Below are positions 1 through 7,121 of a DNA stretch of 11,309 bases, one piece after another. Source of the DNA: Chromera velia (lineage: Eukaryota > Sar > Chromeraceae); assembly GCA_018398765.1 (NCBI GenBank), contig JAHBMJ010001668.1, positions 17,094 through 28,402 of the forward strand, given 5' to 3'. A program made the position numbers and the translations under genes. Each line of letters starts with the position of its first letter. Position 1 is the stretch's first letter. Under the pieces are notes generated by a model, which was given only the letters and a program-made list of their open reading frames with translations, made no database searches and was not told the DNA's origin.

Positions 1-123
1 CGTGCAGCAAGATAGACGTTTTGCCTGTTAATCCGACCTCTGTGACACTCCACCCCGGGCTGCTCTGAGCCCCACCGCAGAAACAAAATACCACTGTCAA
101 CGCGTAATATCTCATCTTCGCAA
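1..123 (+). other. 5' flank / probable leader of the SDR-like gene
   Basis: This is the sequence upstream of the first ATG. No TATA box or other core promoter element is recognisable. The two adjacent ATGs at 124 and 127 follow an A-containing context (cgcaa), which is compatible with eukaryotic initiation. The transcription start cannot be placed from sequence alone. Confidence 0.3.
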
Positions 124-742
124 ATGATGAACGTCGTTCTTTCTTCCTGCTCTCTCTTTCTTCTTTGCGCCGTGCGACAAAGCATCGCCTTCGCTTCTTC
201 AGCGGCCCCCTCTTCACCGCAGAAGGTTCTCGTGGCAGGGGCGGCGGGTAGAGTGGGCAGACGAGTGGTGGAGAACCTGGTGAAGAGAGGAACAGGGGTG
301 CTTGCAGGTCGGCTGGGATGGGAACAGGATCAGATCAACTAGTGCATTCGTCTTGTCTAGTGACCTTGCGAAAGACATGGCTCTCGCTCTTCAGTCCCTT
401 TGATGACTGCAAAGCCTGACTTGGCCTCATGATTTACTTCGGCCTTACCGAATGAATTGCATTCCTGCAGCTGTGCGGAACGTCGATTCTGGCAAGGAGA
501 CTCTGGAGAGCCTGTTTGGAGGTTCTCTTCCCCCAGAGGTCCAAATAGTCCCTTGTGATCTGACGAGTGCGAATTCAATGCAGGAGGCGTGCAAGGATGC
601 TGACGCAGGTACGTGAACTAGCTGAAAGGACCCACACAGAGAAGAGACACGGACAGGGACGGAAAGCTGTTAATAATAGTATATTTGAACTCTTCTTCTG
701 CTGAAACTGACCTGGCTCTGTCCCCGCCTCTCTGCCTCTCTG

Positions 743-802
<60 letters not shown>

Positions 803-1934
803 CTCCTGACCCTGTCGAGTGGCCGGCCTCTGCCGCCCTCTGTCTTCTGATCCTGTTCTTCTTTTGACAAACTCCCTGTTCCATTCTTGCCTGCCACTCA
901 GCATGGATTTCTCCTTTTAACCTTTCCTCTTCGTGTCTCTCTGTCTCTTCTTCGCTCGAATAATCGAAACGCATGCTCTTCTTCCCTACATCCTCCTTCT
1001 GCTTTGAAGCCTGGAGACGTCTCCACTAGTCTGCACTGCGTACTGCGATTTCTTTGGTGTTGTCGCGATGTCTGTGTGGCCTTCTTTGCGTTCCTCTCAC
1101 TTTCCTAATGTGGGTCCTTTCCCCCCCCCCCCTTTTTTTGCAGTGATCTTCTGTGCCAGTGGGCTGTCCCCAAGCACAGGAACTGTGGGAAGCGCCGTGC
1201 GAGCAGTGAAGTCGTTCTTCGGTGTGAAGGAGAAGGTGGACTCGGCAGCTGCGGGGGTGCTGGCGAGGGCCCTTCTCTCGGGGGCAAAGAAAGGGGAGGT
1301 GGCGGGATCGTCCACCCCTCGGTTGGTGCATCTGTCGTCTGCAGCTGTGACGAGGCCGTCTTGGTCCGAGGAGGAGAAGGAGGTTTTCAAGGAAGTGGCA
1401 GAGATCCCGATAGTGAAGTTGAATCCATTTGACATTCTGGGAGATAAGTTGGAGGGAGAGGAGAGTGTGAGATCCAGCGGAGTGCCATATTGTGTGGTCC
1501 GTGCGTGTGGGTTGAATGACAACCAACCACCGGGACGTCCTGTGGTTGTGACTGGAGACGTGAGCGTTGGGAGAATATGCAGAAGTGACGTTGCGGAGGT
1601 CCTTGTGTCCTGTCTCTTTGAGCAGGCCGCCTCTCAAAAGACGTTCGAGGTCTTCTCACGTCCCGAACTTCCGAAGAATTCGGGCATCTTCAGGAGCGCC
1701 TTGGAGAGAGTGAAGCCGGACAGCAAGGACTGGAGAGACGCCGTGGGATCCAGGGCCGTCTCCCCAGAGCTGTACAGTCTCCTGCAACAACTCCAGGGAC
1801 CCCCGCCTCCACGTCCAGATGCGGAAGTGGAAGTGCAGTCCTCGTCCCCGTCAGAGACGGCGCGGGTAGAGGGGGGGCAGGGAGAGGAGACGGAAACGGT
1901 GGAGGAGAAGGAAAAGATCGTTCAGACGGCGTGA
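124..1934 (+). CDS. Atypical SDR-family NAD(P)-binding protein, probably plastid-targeted; three exons 124-307, 471-608, 1144-1934
   Basis: Splicing 124-307, 471-608 and 1144-1934 gives a continuous frame of 370 residues ending at TGA 1932-1934. Both introns are GT-AG and phase 1, and each junction restores sense (residue 62 is a split GCT, residue 108 a split GTG). Residues 1-22 are a hydrophobic signal peptide, followed by FASSAAP, so Phe23 would be +1 after cleavage, as in complex-plastid presequences. A Rossmann dinucleotide loop GAAGRVG lies at 39-45 after a beta strand (KVLVA). VRN at 63-65 follows the second strand, CDLTS near 90-94 is the usual acidic contact region, and VIFCASG starts at 108. 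VHLSSAAV (169-176), YCVVRACGL (223-231), GDVSVGRICRSDVAEV (245-260) and KTFEVFSRPE (273-282) match the order seen in NmrA-like/NAD(P)H-binding atypical SDRs. The classical YxxxK tyrosine is replaced by Ile205 before Lys209, so redox activity is uncertain; a cofactor-binding or assembly role is possible. The last ~44 residues are a Pro-rich then acidic, low-complexity tail. The substrate is unknown. Confidence 0.88.
308..470 (+). other. Intron 1 of the SDR-like gene
   Basis: This is a 163-bp GT-AG intron, phase 1. The donor reads gcag|gtcggc and the acceptor ttcctgcag|ctg. Removing it joins the end of the first Rossmann helix/strand (GTGVLA) to AVRN, which is the expected continuation of the family fold. 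That fit is why these sites were chosen. Read-through would add a short unrelated tail ending near 342. Confidence 0.85.
609..1143 (+). other. Intron 2 of the SDR-like gene
   Basis: This is a 535-bp GT-AG intron, phase 1. The donor is gcag|gtacgtg and the acceptor follows a long C-then-T tract (about 1121-1140) ending in gcag|tgatc. Splicing joins DADA to VIFCASG, the expected transition between the third helix and fourth strand of the fold. The intron carries a compound dinucleotide microsatellite. Open frames inside it encode only Ser-Leu or Thr-His runs and are not genes. Confidence 0.85.
747..802 (+). repeat. Compound (CT)n(GT)n microsatellite in intron 2
   Basis: A run of CT repeats passes directly into a run of TG repeats with almost no interruption. 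It lies entirely within intron 2, so length changes would not alter the protein. On the opposite strand it produces artificial reading frames rich in His-Thr and Arg-Glu. Confidence 0.95.
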
Positions 1935-2027
1935 TTGGAATCGCAGTGAAGATAAATTAAGGGATGGTCGAGAGAAGAGACAAGAAGCTGCCGAGAAGGA
2001 AGTTAAGCAGACACGAGAACTTGCCTG

Positions 2028-2031
2028 TTTG

Positions 2032-2064
<33 letters not shown>

Positions 2065-2195
2065 TTTCTTTCCTCTTTCCGTGCTTCCCTCCTCCCTCCC
2101 CGTCTCTCTTCCTTCCTCCTTTCCTTACTTTCTTTCTTTCTTTTCTTTCCTTCCTTCCTTCCCTCCCTTTTTCCTTTCTTCTTTGCTTGATCATT
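2028..2195 (+). repeat. Pyrimidine-rich (CTTT)n/(CCTT)n degenerate microsatellite
   Basis: About 160 bp of nearly pure C and T begins roughly 95 bp after the SDR-like stop codon. It contains a regular CTTT run near 2036-2072, then mixed CCTT, CTCC and CTTT units. It may lie in the 3' untranslated region or just beyond it. No AATAAA-type polyadenylation signal is evident between the stop codon and the tract. Confidence 0.9.
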
Positions 2196-2927
2196 TGTCG
2201 TTTCGTTGATCCGATCCTGTCTTCGTCCTCTCGTCCCATACCTTCCTGGTTTCGCCCTGTGCTGCCCCCCATCAGTGTTCCAGCTAGCTGTCCCGATGAC
2301 AATCTCTATGCAGTGCAGTGGGATTGGTGATGAAAATGAATGAGTGTGTCATCGATCGCAAGAACGAAATTAAACGCCGCAATCACTTCTTGTGTCCACT
2401 TCTCGAAAGTGTCCCGCAGTCTCAGAGAGGTCGGTCGTGTACAGTCCATCAATGTCCGACGTTTTCATTTCATTTGAATGATTCGCTAGATGAATGGATG
2501 AGTGCAAACACGCATGGATGGGAACGAGTGTAAAAGAATGTTGGTATGCTAAATTATGCATCCGCCATCGCGCAAAACTCCGCTCTTGTCGCCTTTGGTC
2601 GTGTGCAGTAATGTGTAATGACCCCAAGTCGCTTCCATCGAAGTCGATGAATTCCTCCCTGCGTGAAATTAACGAGTGGGAGGAGCTATGCATACTTTCG
2701 CCCGCGACGCCTGATTTTCATACGGCCCGTAAATGCCGATCAAGCTGATTCCACTTTCACCCATCGTTCGCTTGAGTGGGCATCAGTAATTTCCAGTATG
2801 AGAACATAAAAACCGTTTCGTCTCATTTTCAACAAGCGTTTGAGTCATACTCTAGGTCATACTGAGTGTTGCATGCAGCGATCGACAGCCGGGTCACAGC
2901 ACTGCCAGTGTTGTGGAGGTTGAAGGC
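2196..2927. other. Unassigned intergenic sequence
   Basis: This is mixed-composition sequence without strong repeats. Short open frames exist on both strands, but their translations have no recognisable domain and the overlapping frames look equally unlike protein. I see no RNA gene or clear splice-bounded exon. Confidence 0.5.
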
Positions 2928-3177
2928 AGAAGTTTGCCCAGGCGCCGGCTAGAGAAAAAAAAAAAAAGATCCCTCAAAACCCTTTACTTTTTTTCTTTTT
3001 TTTCTGTATCAGTCAAACAACTGTTGTTCAAGTGTTGTACAAGTGTTGTTTGTGTGTTGCACAACTGTTGCTGAGTGTTGTTCAGGGTTGAAAAGTAAAA
3101 AAACAAAAAAAAAAAAAGATCTCCTCAAATCGTTTATTTATTTTTTTTTTTTCTGTAGCCAGCGCCTAGAAGTTTGC
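2928..3177. mobile_element. MITE-like non-autonomous DNA transposon (2940-3167) with 10-bp target-site duplication
   Basis: The sequence agaagtttgc occurs at 2928-2937 and again at 3168-3177, directly flanking a 228-bp segment. The segment ends are inverted: the left end from 2940 reads aggcgccggctagag plus poly-A, and the reverse complement of the right end from 3167 reads aggcgctggctacag plus poly-A. These match over about 26 bp with two substitutions. Two extra C bases sit between the left repeat copy and the terminus. Inside are two related A-tract/T-tract modules separated by an 11-bp minisatellite. There is no transposase frame. A 9-11 bp duplication is typical of Mutator-like elements, but the superfamily is only suggested. 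Confidence 0.75.
3021..3090 (+). repeat. Minisatellite of 10-11 bp inside the MITE
   Basis: About six and a half consecutive units related to gtgttgtacaa are visible: ctgttgttcaa, gtgttgtacaa, gtgttgtttgt, gtgttgcacaa, then two 10-bp units and a partial. The array occupies the centre of the inverted-repeat element. Similar gctgttgct words occur just outside it at 3180-3200. Confidence 0.8.
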
Positions 3178-3224
3178 GAAGCTGTTGCTCTAGCTGTTGC
3201 TTTAATGCCGTGCTCTAGGCCATG

Positions 3225-3708
3225 CTAGGGTTCACACTCTACTAGACACTCTAAAGTTCTAGTAAAGAAAGAAAGTTTATCTGAGTTTTATATGCTTCCA
3301 GTCTTATTAAGAAAACAATTATGTAATTAAATGGGGTTCCCTCTCTGATTTAAATAGAAAAACTAGGTTGTTTTAACTTGTTTACTATAAACGTTTTAAA
3401 TTAATTATATTTTAAGGATAAAACATCGATATTTTGTGTAAAACGTCGATAGTTTTTGAGAAAACAAAAAAAAAAATTCTTTTATAGAAATTATCGGTTT
3501 TAGGGGCATTTTTTGAAAATAAAGATTCTACTTCTATTTTTATAAATTTAGCAAATTTGTTTTCAATTTAAAAATTGAAAAAACTTAGAAAAAAACAAAG
3601 AAAGAAAGAAAGTTCGTTTGAGTTTTTCTTATTTAGAGCTTTACAGGCCCTAAGGCGGAACATATCAATCAATCAATCAAATCAATTTATAGCTAGTGTG
3701 AACCCTAG
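3225..3708. mobile_element. Second inverted-repeat, AT-rich MITE-like element
   Basis: A perfect 14-bp inverted repeat, ctagggttcacact at 3225-3238 and its complement at 3695-3708, bounds a strongly AT-rich 484-bp segment. If the termini are gggttcacact, each is flanked by TA, as expected for Tc1/mariner-type insertions. CTAG at both edges is itself palindromic, so the duplication is ambiguous. Inside, aaagaaagaaagtt followed by a TGAGTTTT motif occurs near both ends in direct orientation, and a 20-bp tandem pair lies at 3420-3459. No transposase frame is present. Confidence 0.55.
3665..3688 (+). repeat. Short (ATCA)n microsatellite
   Basis: A run of about five imperfect ATCA units lies just inside the right end of the second inverted-repeat element. 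Confidence 0.8.
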
Positions 3709-4025
3709 ATTATAGGCTAGATACTGTGAATCTGTGAATTTGAAAAACAATTGAACCACTGGCACTAGTTGCACCAAATAACAAGTATTTGAATACCGCT
3801 TCAATTATAGTTTTCCATATATTCATTCAATTTCGCTTTCATATTTTCTATTTATAGTAGAAATTAAATTATAAACCATGCATACAAAGTTTAGTGTGTG
3901 TACGTTATAGACCATACAATTTGGTTTGACGTTAGAACACTCAATTAGACTCATAAACATCCTAGATGTACATAACATTTTTTCGTGTTTGCTCAACTTA
4001 TTTATAAGTATATTCACTCAGGCTC
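3709..4025. other. AT-rich unassigned spacer
   Basis: This is AT-rich sequence between the second inverted-repeat element and the TTCA array. Short frames on either strand have no recognisable features. Nothing else is supported here. Confidence 0.5.
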
Positions 4026-4471
4026 TTCATTCATTCATCCATTCATTCATTCATCTATCCATTCATCCATCCATTCATTTATTCATTCATTCATTCATTC
4101 TCATTCATCCATTCATTCATTCATTCATTCATTCATTCACTTATTCATTCATTCATTCATTCATTCATTCATTCATTCATTCATTCACTCATTCATTCAT
4201 TCATTCATTTATTCATTCATTCATTCATGCATTCATTCATTCATCCGTCCATCCGTGCATCCATCCATCCATCCATCCATCCATCCATTCATTCATTCAT
4301 TCATTCATTCACTCATTCATTCATTCATTCATCCATCCATTCATCCATCCATCCATCCATCCATCCATTCATTCATTCATTCATTCATTCTCATTCATCC
4401 ATTCATTCATTCATTCATTCATTCATTCACTTATTCATTCATTCATTTATTCATTCATTCATTCATTTATT
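4026..4471 (+). repeat. Tetranucleotide (TTCA)n/(TCCA)n array with internal block duplication
   Basis: About 445 bp consists almost entirely of TTCA with TCCA and occasional TTTA, CTCA and TTCTCA variants. The variants are not random. A 67-bp stretch at 4091-4157, which includes one TTCTCA phase break and one CACTTA variant, is repeated identically at 4381-4447, an offset of 290 bp. All three plus frames are open because the unit has no stop, giving long Ile-His-Ser-Phe peptides that are artefacts rather than genes. Confidence 0.95.
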
Positions 4472-4498
4472 TGCCTTAGCGGGTACTAGCGGGCACAT

Positions 4499-4745
4499 GA
4501 GAGACAGTCTCAGACAGAGAGAGAGAGGGAGGAAGGGATGGATGGAGGGAGGGAGGAAGAGACAGAAGGGAAAAAAGAGCAATTGAAGGAGAGAAAGAAC
4601 GGAGAAATGACGGACGGAGGAAAACTCCCGAGAACGCGAACTCGAAAGGAGAAAGGAAGGAAAAGAATGAATGACTGAAGGAAGGAGGGAAAAAAAGAGG
4701 ATACAAGGAGAGGCAGAAAGAGAAAGGAAATGTGCATGTTGAGGG
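4499..4745 (+). repeat. Polypurine (GA-rich) tract
   Basis: Almost 250 bp is dominated by G and A on the plus strand, with runs such as gagagagaggg and ggagggagggagg. It abuts the TTCA array. Minus-strand frames here are Ser/Phe/Pro low-complexity and not coding. Long polypurine tracts can form triplex or slipped structures; that is general knowledge, not shown here. Confidence 0.8.
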
Positions 4746-4776
4746 ACATTGGAAAAGAAGTCTTCGCTTCTTCCTT

Positions 4777-4799
4777 CTCACTCACTCACTCACTCACTG
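4777..4799 (+). repeat. Short (CTCA)n microsatellite
   Basis: Five to six CTCA units occur in a row, about 150 bp downstream of the stop codon of the minus-strand membrane protein frame. Confidence 0.85.
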
Positions 4800-4946
4800 A
4801 CACCCCGAAAGTCCGGCAAGTCTTCCTTGCCCCTCTTCGCTGTTGCATGCAAATGTAAGAATGACATCATCAGAGCCAATCAAAGGATTTTCAAAACAGT
4901 TGTGAGGCCCCCATTTACGAGATTCACAAGGTTCTATCTCATTTCT

Positions 4947-5390
4947 CTAGTGCCAGTTTGCCAGACACACAACACACATGAACAGGAATGACAAAACCAT
5001 TCTCGCAACAGACACCGCCCCCCACAGAAACCTTTTTGGAAATTCTCGAATTCCGTAGCCACTCCAGCATCCGGTGAAGATGCATGTGAGGCAGTAGAAG
5101 GGGAACAGGACGAGTGTCATGGCACTGAGCAAAATGAACCAGAGGAGGTCGAGGACGATCGCGAAGGGAAGGAACAAAAGGCACCAGCCACGCTTCCCTG
5201 CAGCTTTTAACGCCGCCTTCGACAGTACGAAGAGTAGCAAATCCTCGACTGCAGCCTTTCCATTACTCGGATACTCGATCAGGGAGTCTCCCTTCTCTGG
5301 GTCGATCTGGCACACCTGCCCCAACTGAACGAAGAACATCTCGATGGGACCCTTGCCACTAGGATAGATTGCAGTATCCCGAAGAGAGGT
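4947..5390 (-). CDS. Small hydrophobic membrane protein of unknown family, probably a 3' terminal exon
   Basis: An open frame on the minus strand runs from 5390 to its stop at 4947-4949 (147 codons). Codons strongly favour C or G in the third position (many CTC, GTC, TTC, GCC), unlike nearby noncoding DNA, and this is the main reason for calling it real. An ATG at 5339-5337 would give 130 residues. Coding-like sequence (IYPSGKGPIE) continues upstream of it to a TAG at 5393-5391, where a tactgac branch-like site, a pyrimidine stretch and gtag|acc suggest a splice acceptor, so earlier exons are likely. Numbered from that ATG, residues 1-50 are hydrophilic (VCQIDPEKGDSLIEYPS), 52-92 form a long hydrophobic region that may be a hairpin of two segments, GYGIREFPKR (95-104) is a basic loop, and 107-127 is a further membrane segment. 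I do not recognise the family and assign no function. Confidence 0.6.
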   Translation of the reverse strand, partial: TSLRDTAIYPSGKGPIEMFFVQLGQVCQIDPEKGDSLIEYPSNGKAAVEDLLLFVLSKAALKAAGKRGWCLLFLPFAIVLDLLWFILLSAMTLVLFPFYCLTCIFTGCWSGYGIREFPKRFLWGAVSVARMVLSFLFMCVVCLANWH

Positions 5391-5755
5391 CTACGCCGCT
5401 CCGAAGGCAGTGGGGAGACTGACAGTCAGTACCAGAATCCAGCCGCTGCTTGTGAGAGCTTCGCGTGCAGAGATGCACGAGAACTTCAGAGTGATATGGG
5501 TGCAACCTTTGTTGCATGCACGGTGGCCAACGCGAAAGAAATGTGTTTTATGGCGGAAGGACGACAAAGATTTCTGTTTTATCCAGCTCAAAAAACAGAG
5601 TGATGCGTAGACGGAGCTTGTGTGTAACTTAACGTGTGTCACGTCGTGTGATGACTCAGCTGTTGCACGACATGCAGTCAGGTCGCTCGTCTGAACGCTC
5701 AAATCTTCATTAGCAGAACAGGTTATATATCGTTGCGGGCCTTTGACACGCATCA
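5391..5755 (-). other. Region upstream of the membrane-protein exon, probable intron or 5' region
   Basis: The minus-strand frame is open here for 123 codons in the same frame as the membrane protein, interrupted only by TAG at 5391-5393. It lacks an ATG start (the first codon is GTG) and its residue composition is less protein-like. Its last part, WILVLTVSLPTAFGAA, resembles a signal peptide by chance or origin. I treat it as likely intron or flank rather than as a gene. Confidence 0.35.
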
Positions 5756-5760
5756 AATCC

Positions 5761-5985
5761 ACATATATATATACGGATATATACCTGCATTTGCCTTGTT
5801 ATGCCCGTCGAACACGTGTAATGGTTCGTAAAAAATCTGTTAAGCCAAGGTTATATATATATATCGATGGCATGCAAGCAATTGCGAGGAACAATGGCTT
5901 CGTAGCATGTTGTTTCGCGTGAACAACAGTTCCATGCTTCCTGCATGCATGTATCATGCATGATCATGTCGTCGCATATATATAT
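5761..5985. repeat. Cluster of short (TA)n runs and a GCATGC-rich palindromic segment
   Basis: Three short TA runs lie near 5762-5784, 5851-5864 and 5975-5986. Between them, 5942-5970 is rich in TGCATG and includes the 12-bp perfect palindrome atcatgcatgat at 5953-5964. They might serve as AT-rich promoter-like or insertion-prone sequence, but nothing shows this. Confidence 0.6.
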
Positions 5986-6106
5986 AGTATGCAGGATGCC
6001 ACTTCCACAGGCTCCAGTGGCATGCCGGGGCCCAGCAAAAAATCGTCTAGACTAAAGCCTCTTAGTATTAATCCTCAGGGCAAAAAGACTGTCTGGAGTC
6101 TGGACG

Positions 6107-6241
6107 ATGAAAGTGGAAAGACTATCATGCAAACAGATAGAAAGATAGAAGTGGAGAGTTCGTTATTCAAGCATGAAAGATGAAAGTGAAGAGAAGTTTA
6201 ATGTTTGCGTGTTTATCTTCATAGATGGGAGTTCTGGTTTG
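6107..6241 (+). repeat. Short first copy of the 38-bp minisatellite plus its unique tail
   Basis: About two units related to the 38-bp minisatellite (catgcaaacagatagaaag and following) are followed by a non-repetitive tail at 6183-6241. The tail closely matches 7984-8040, where the main array also ends. The shared words include agagaagtt, gcgtgtttat and cttctgg or gttctgg. This indicates that array plus tail was duplicated as one unit, with this copy now very short. Confidence 0.75.
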
Positions 6242-6837
6242 TTCTTATACTATTCCACAACCATTCATAACTCTTCAAACCATTTTAAATTCTATCATTT
6301 TTTTTTTTTAAGTTCTTTATCTATCTTTGTCAAAAGTATTCAAAATTTAGTAAATTACCCACAGTGGTACATAAATTGTAACTGAAATTACGTAAGTTTA
6401 CACTTTTTTTTTTTTTGTTTCTATCTCTAATTTTATATGTCCAGCTGCAAATGGGGCTTTGAATAAACGTAAGTCTTTTCGGTTTTCCTACTAAATCTCT
6501 CCCCAACAAGAATTTTACAGAAACGTAAACTCACAATGTTTTGCTATGGTGAATATATTGAAAATTCTGCTAGAAATTCCTTGTGAGGAAGTCTTTGTTG
6601 TTTTTTGTTCAAATGTTGTAAACTCCATCCTCCATCCTCCTCCAAATGATTCTACTTTAAATTTCATATTTTAGGAAGGAAAACATTCTCTGTGGTCCAG
6701 GAAAAGCCAGCATCTAAGCATATAAAAACAGAAAAGAAAACCAGAAAAATGAAACTGGAACAGACGTCAGCTTTTATACAGAATTATCAACCAGACGAGA
6801 TTTAGAGTATATTGTTTGTTCTAATGAGGGGCCATAC
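6242..6837. other. AT-rich unassigned spacer between the two minisatellite blocks
   Basis: This is AT-rich DNA with long T homopolymers near 6299-6310 and 6404-6416. No protein-like frame or inverted repeat was recognised. The last ~110 bp (cagaaaaatgaaactgg and similar) may be highly degraded minisatellite units. Confidence 0.5.
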
Positions 6838-7121
6838 ACGCAGACAGACAAGAAAGATGAAGACTGAAAGGTTGTTATATGAGGAGACAAGGAAGATGAA
6901 AGTGAAGCAGACTTTCTGCAAGCAGACGGGCTTGCAGATAGGATGAAATTGGAGAGGCCCTTAACACGCAGGCAGGAAAGATAGAAACTAGCGGAAAGTA
7001 GTTATGCAAGCCGGCAAGATAGACAAAAGTGGAGAGTCGTCATATTTGACAGCGCACGACAGAAGAAAGTAGAGACCCACCAAGTAAGCAAAAAAGAAAG
7101 ATGGGAATATGAAAGTAGAGA
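6838..7121 (+). repeat. Degenerate edge of the 38-bp minisatellite
   Basis: Recognisable but strongly diverged units occur, with words such as cagacaagaaagatgaa, ggagaggccc and aaagtggagag at irregular spacing. They grade into the regular array at about 7122. Divergence and indels are much higher than in the central units. Confidence 0.65.

Noticed and set aside
1026-1659. Minus-strand frames opposite exon 3 of the SDR-like gene
   Set aside because: They are shadows of the plus-strand exon, which has clear family motifs and correct splice junctions.
3222-3260. tRNA-like T-arm word gggttcacact
   Set aside because: The flanking bases do not form the required stem, no cloverleaf can be drawn, and the word is explained as a transposon terminus.
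3926-4586. Long plus-strand frames of Ile-His-Ser-Phe repeats
   Set aside because: They are direct translations of the TTCA array, open in all three frames, with no codon bias or domain.
5119-5328. Plus-strand frame opposite the membrane protein
   Set aside because: Codon bias and hydrophobic pattern clearly favour the minus strand; this is its shadow.
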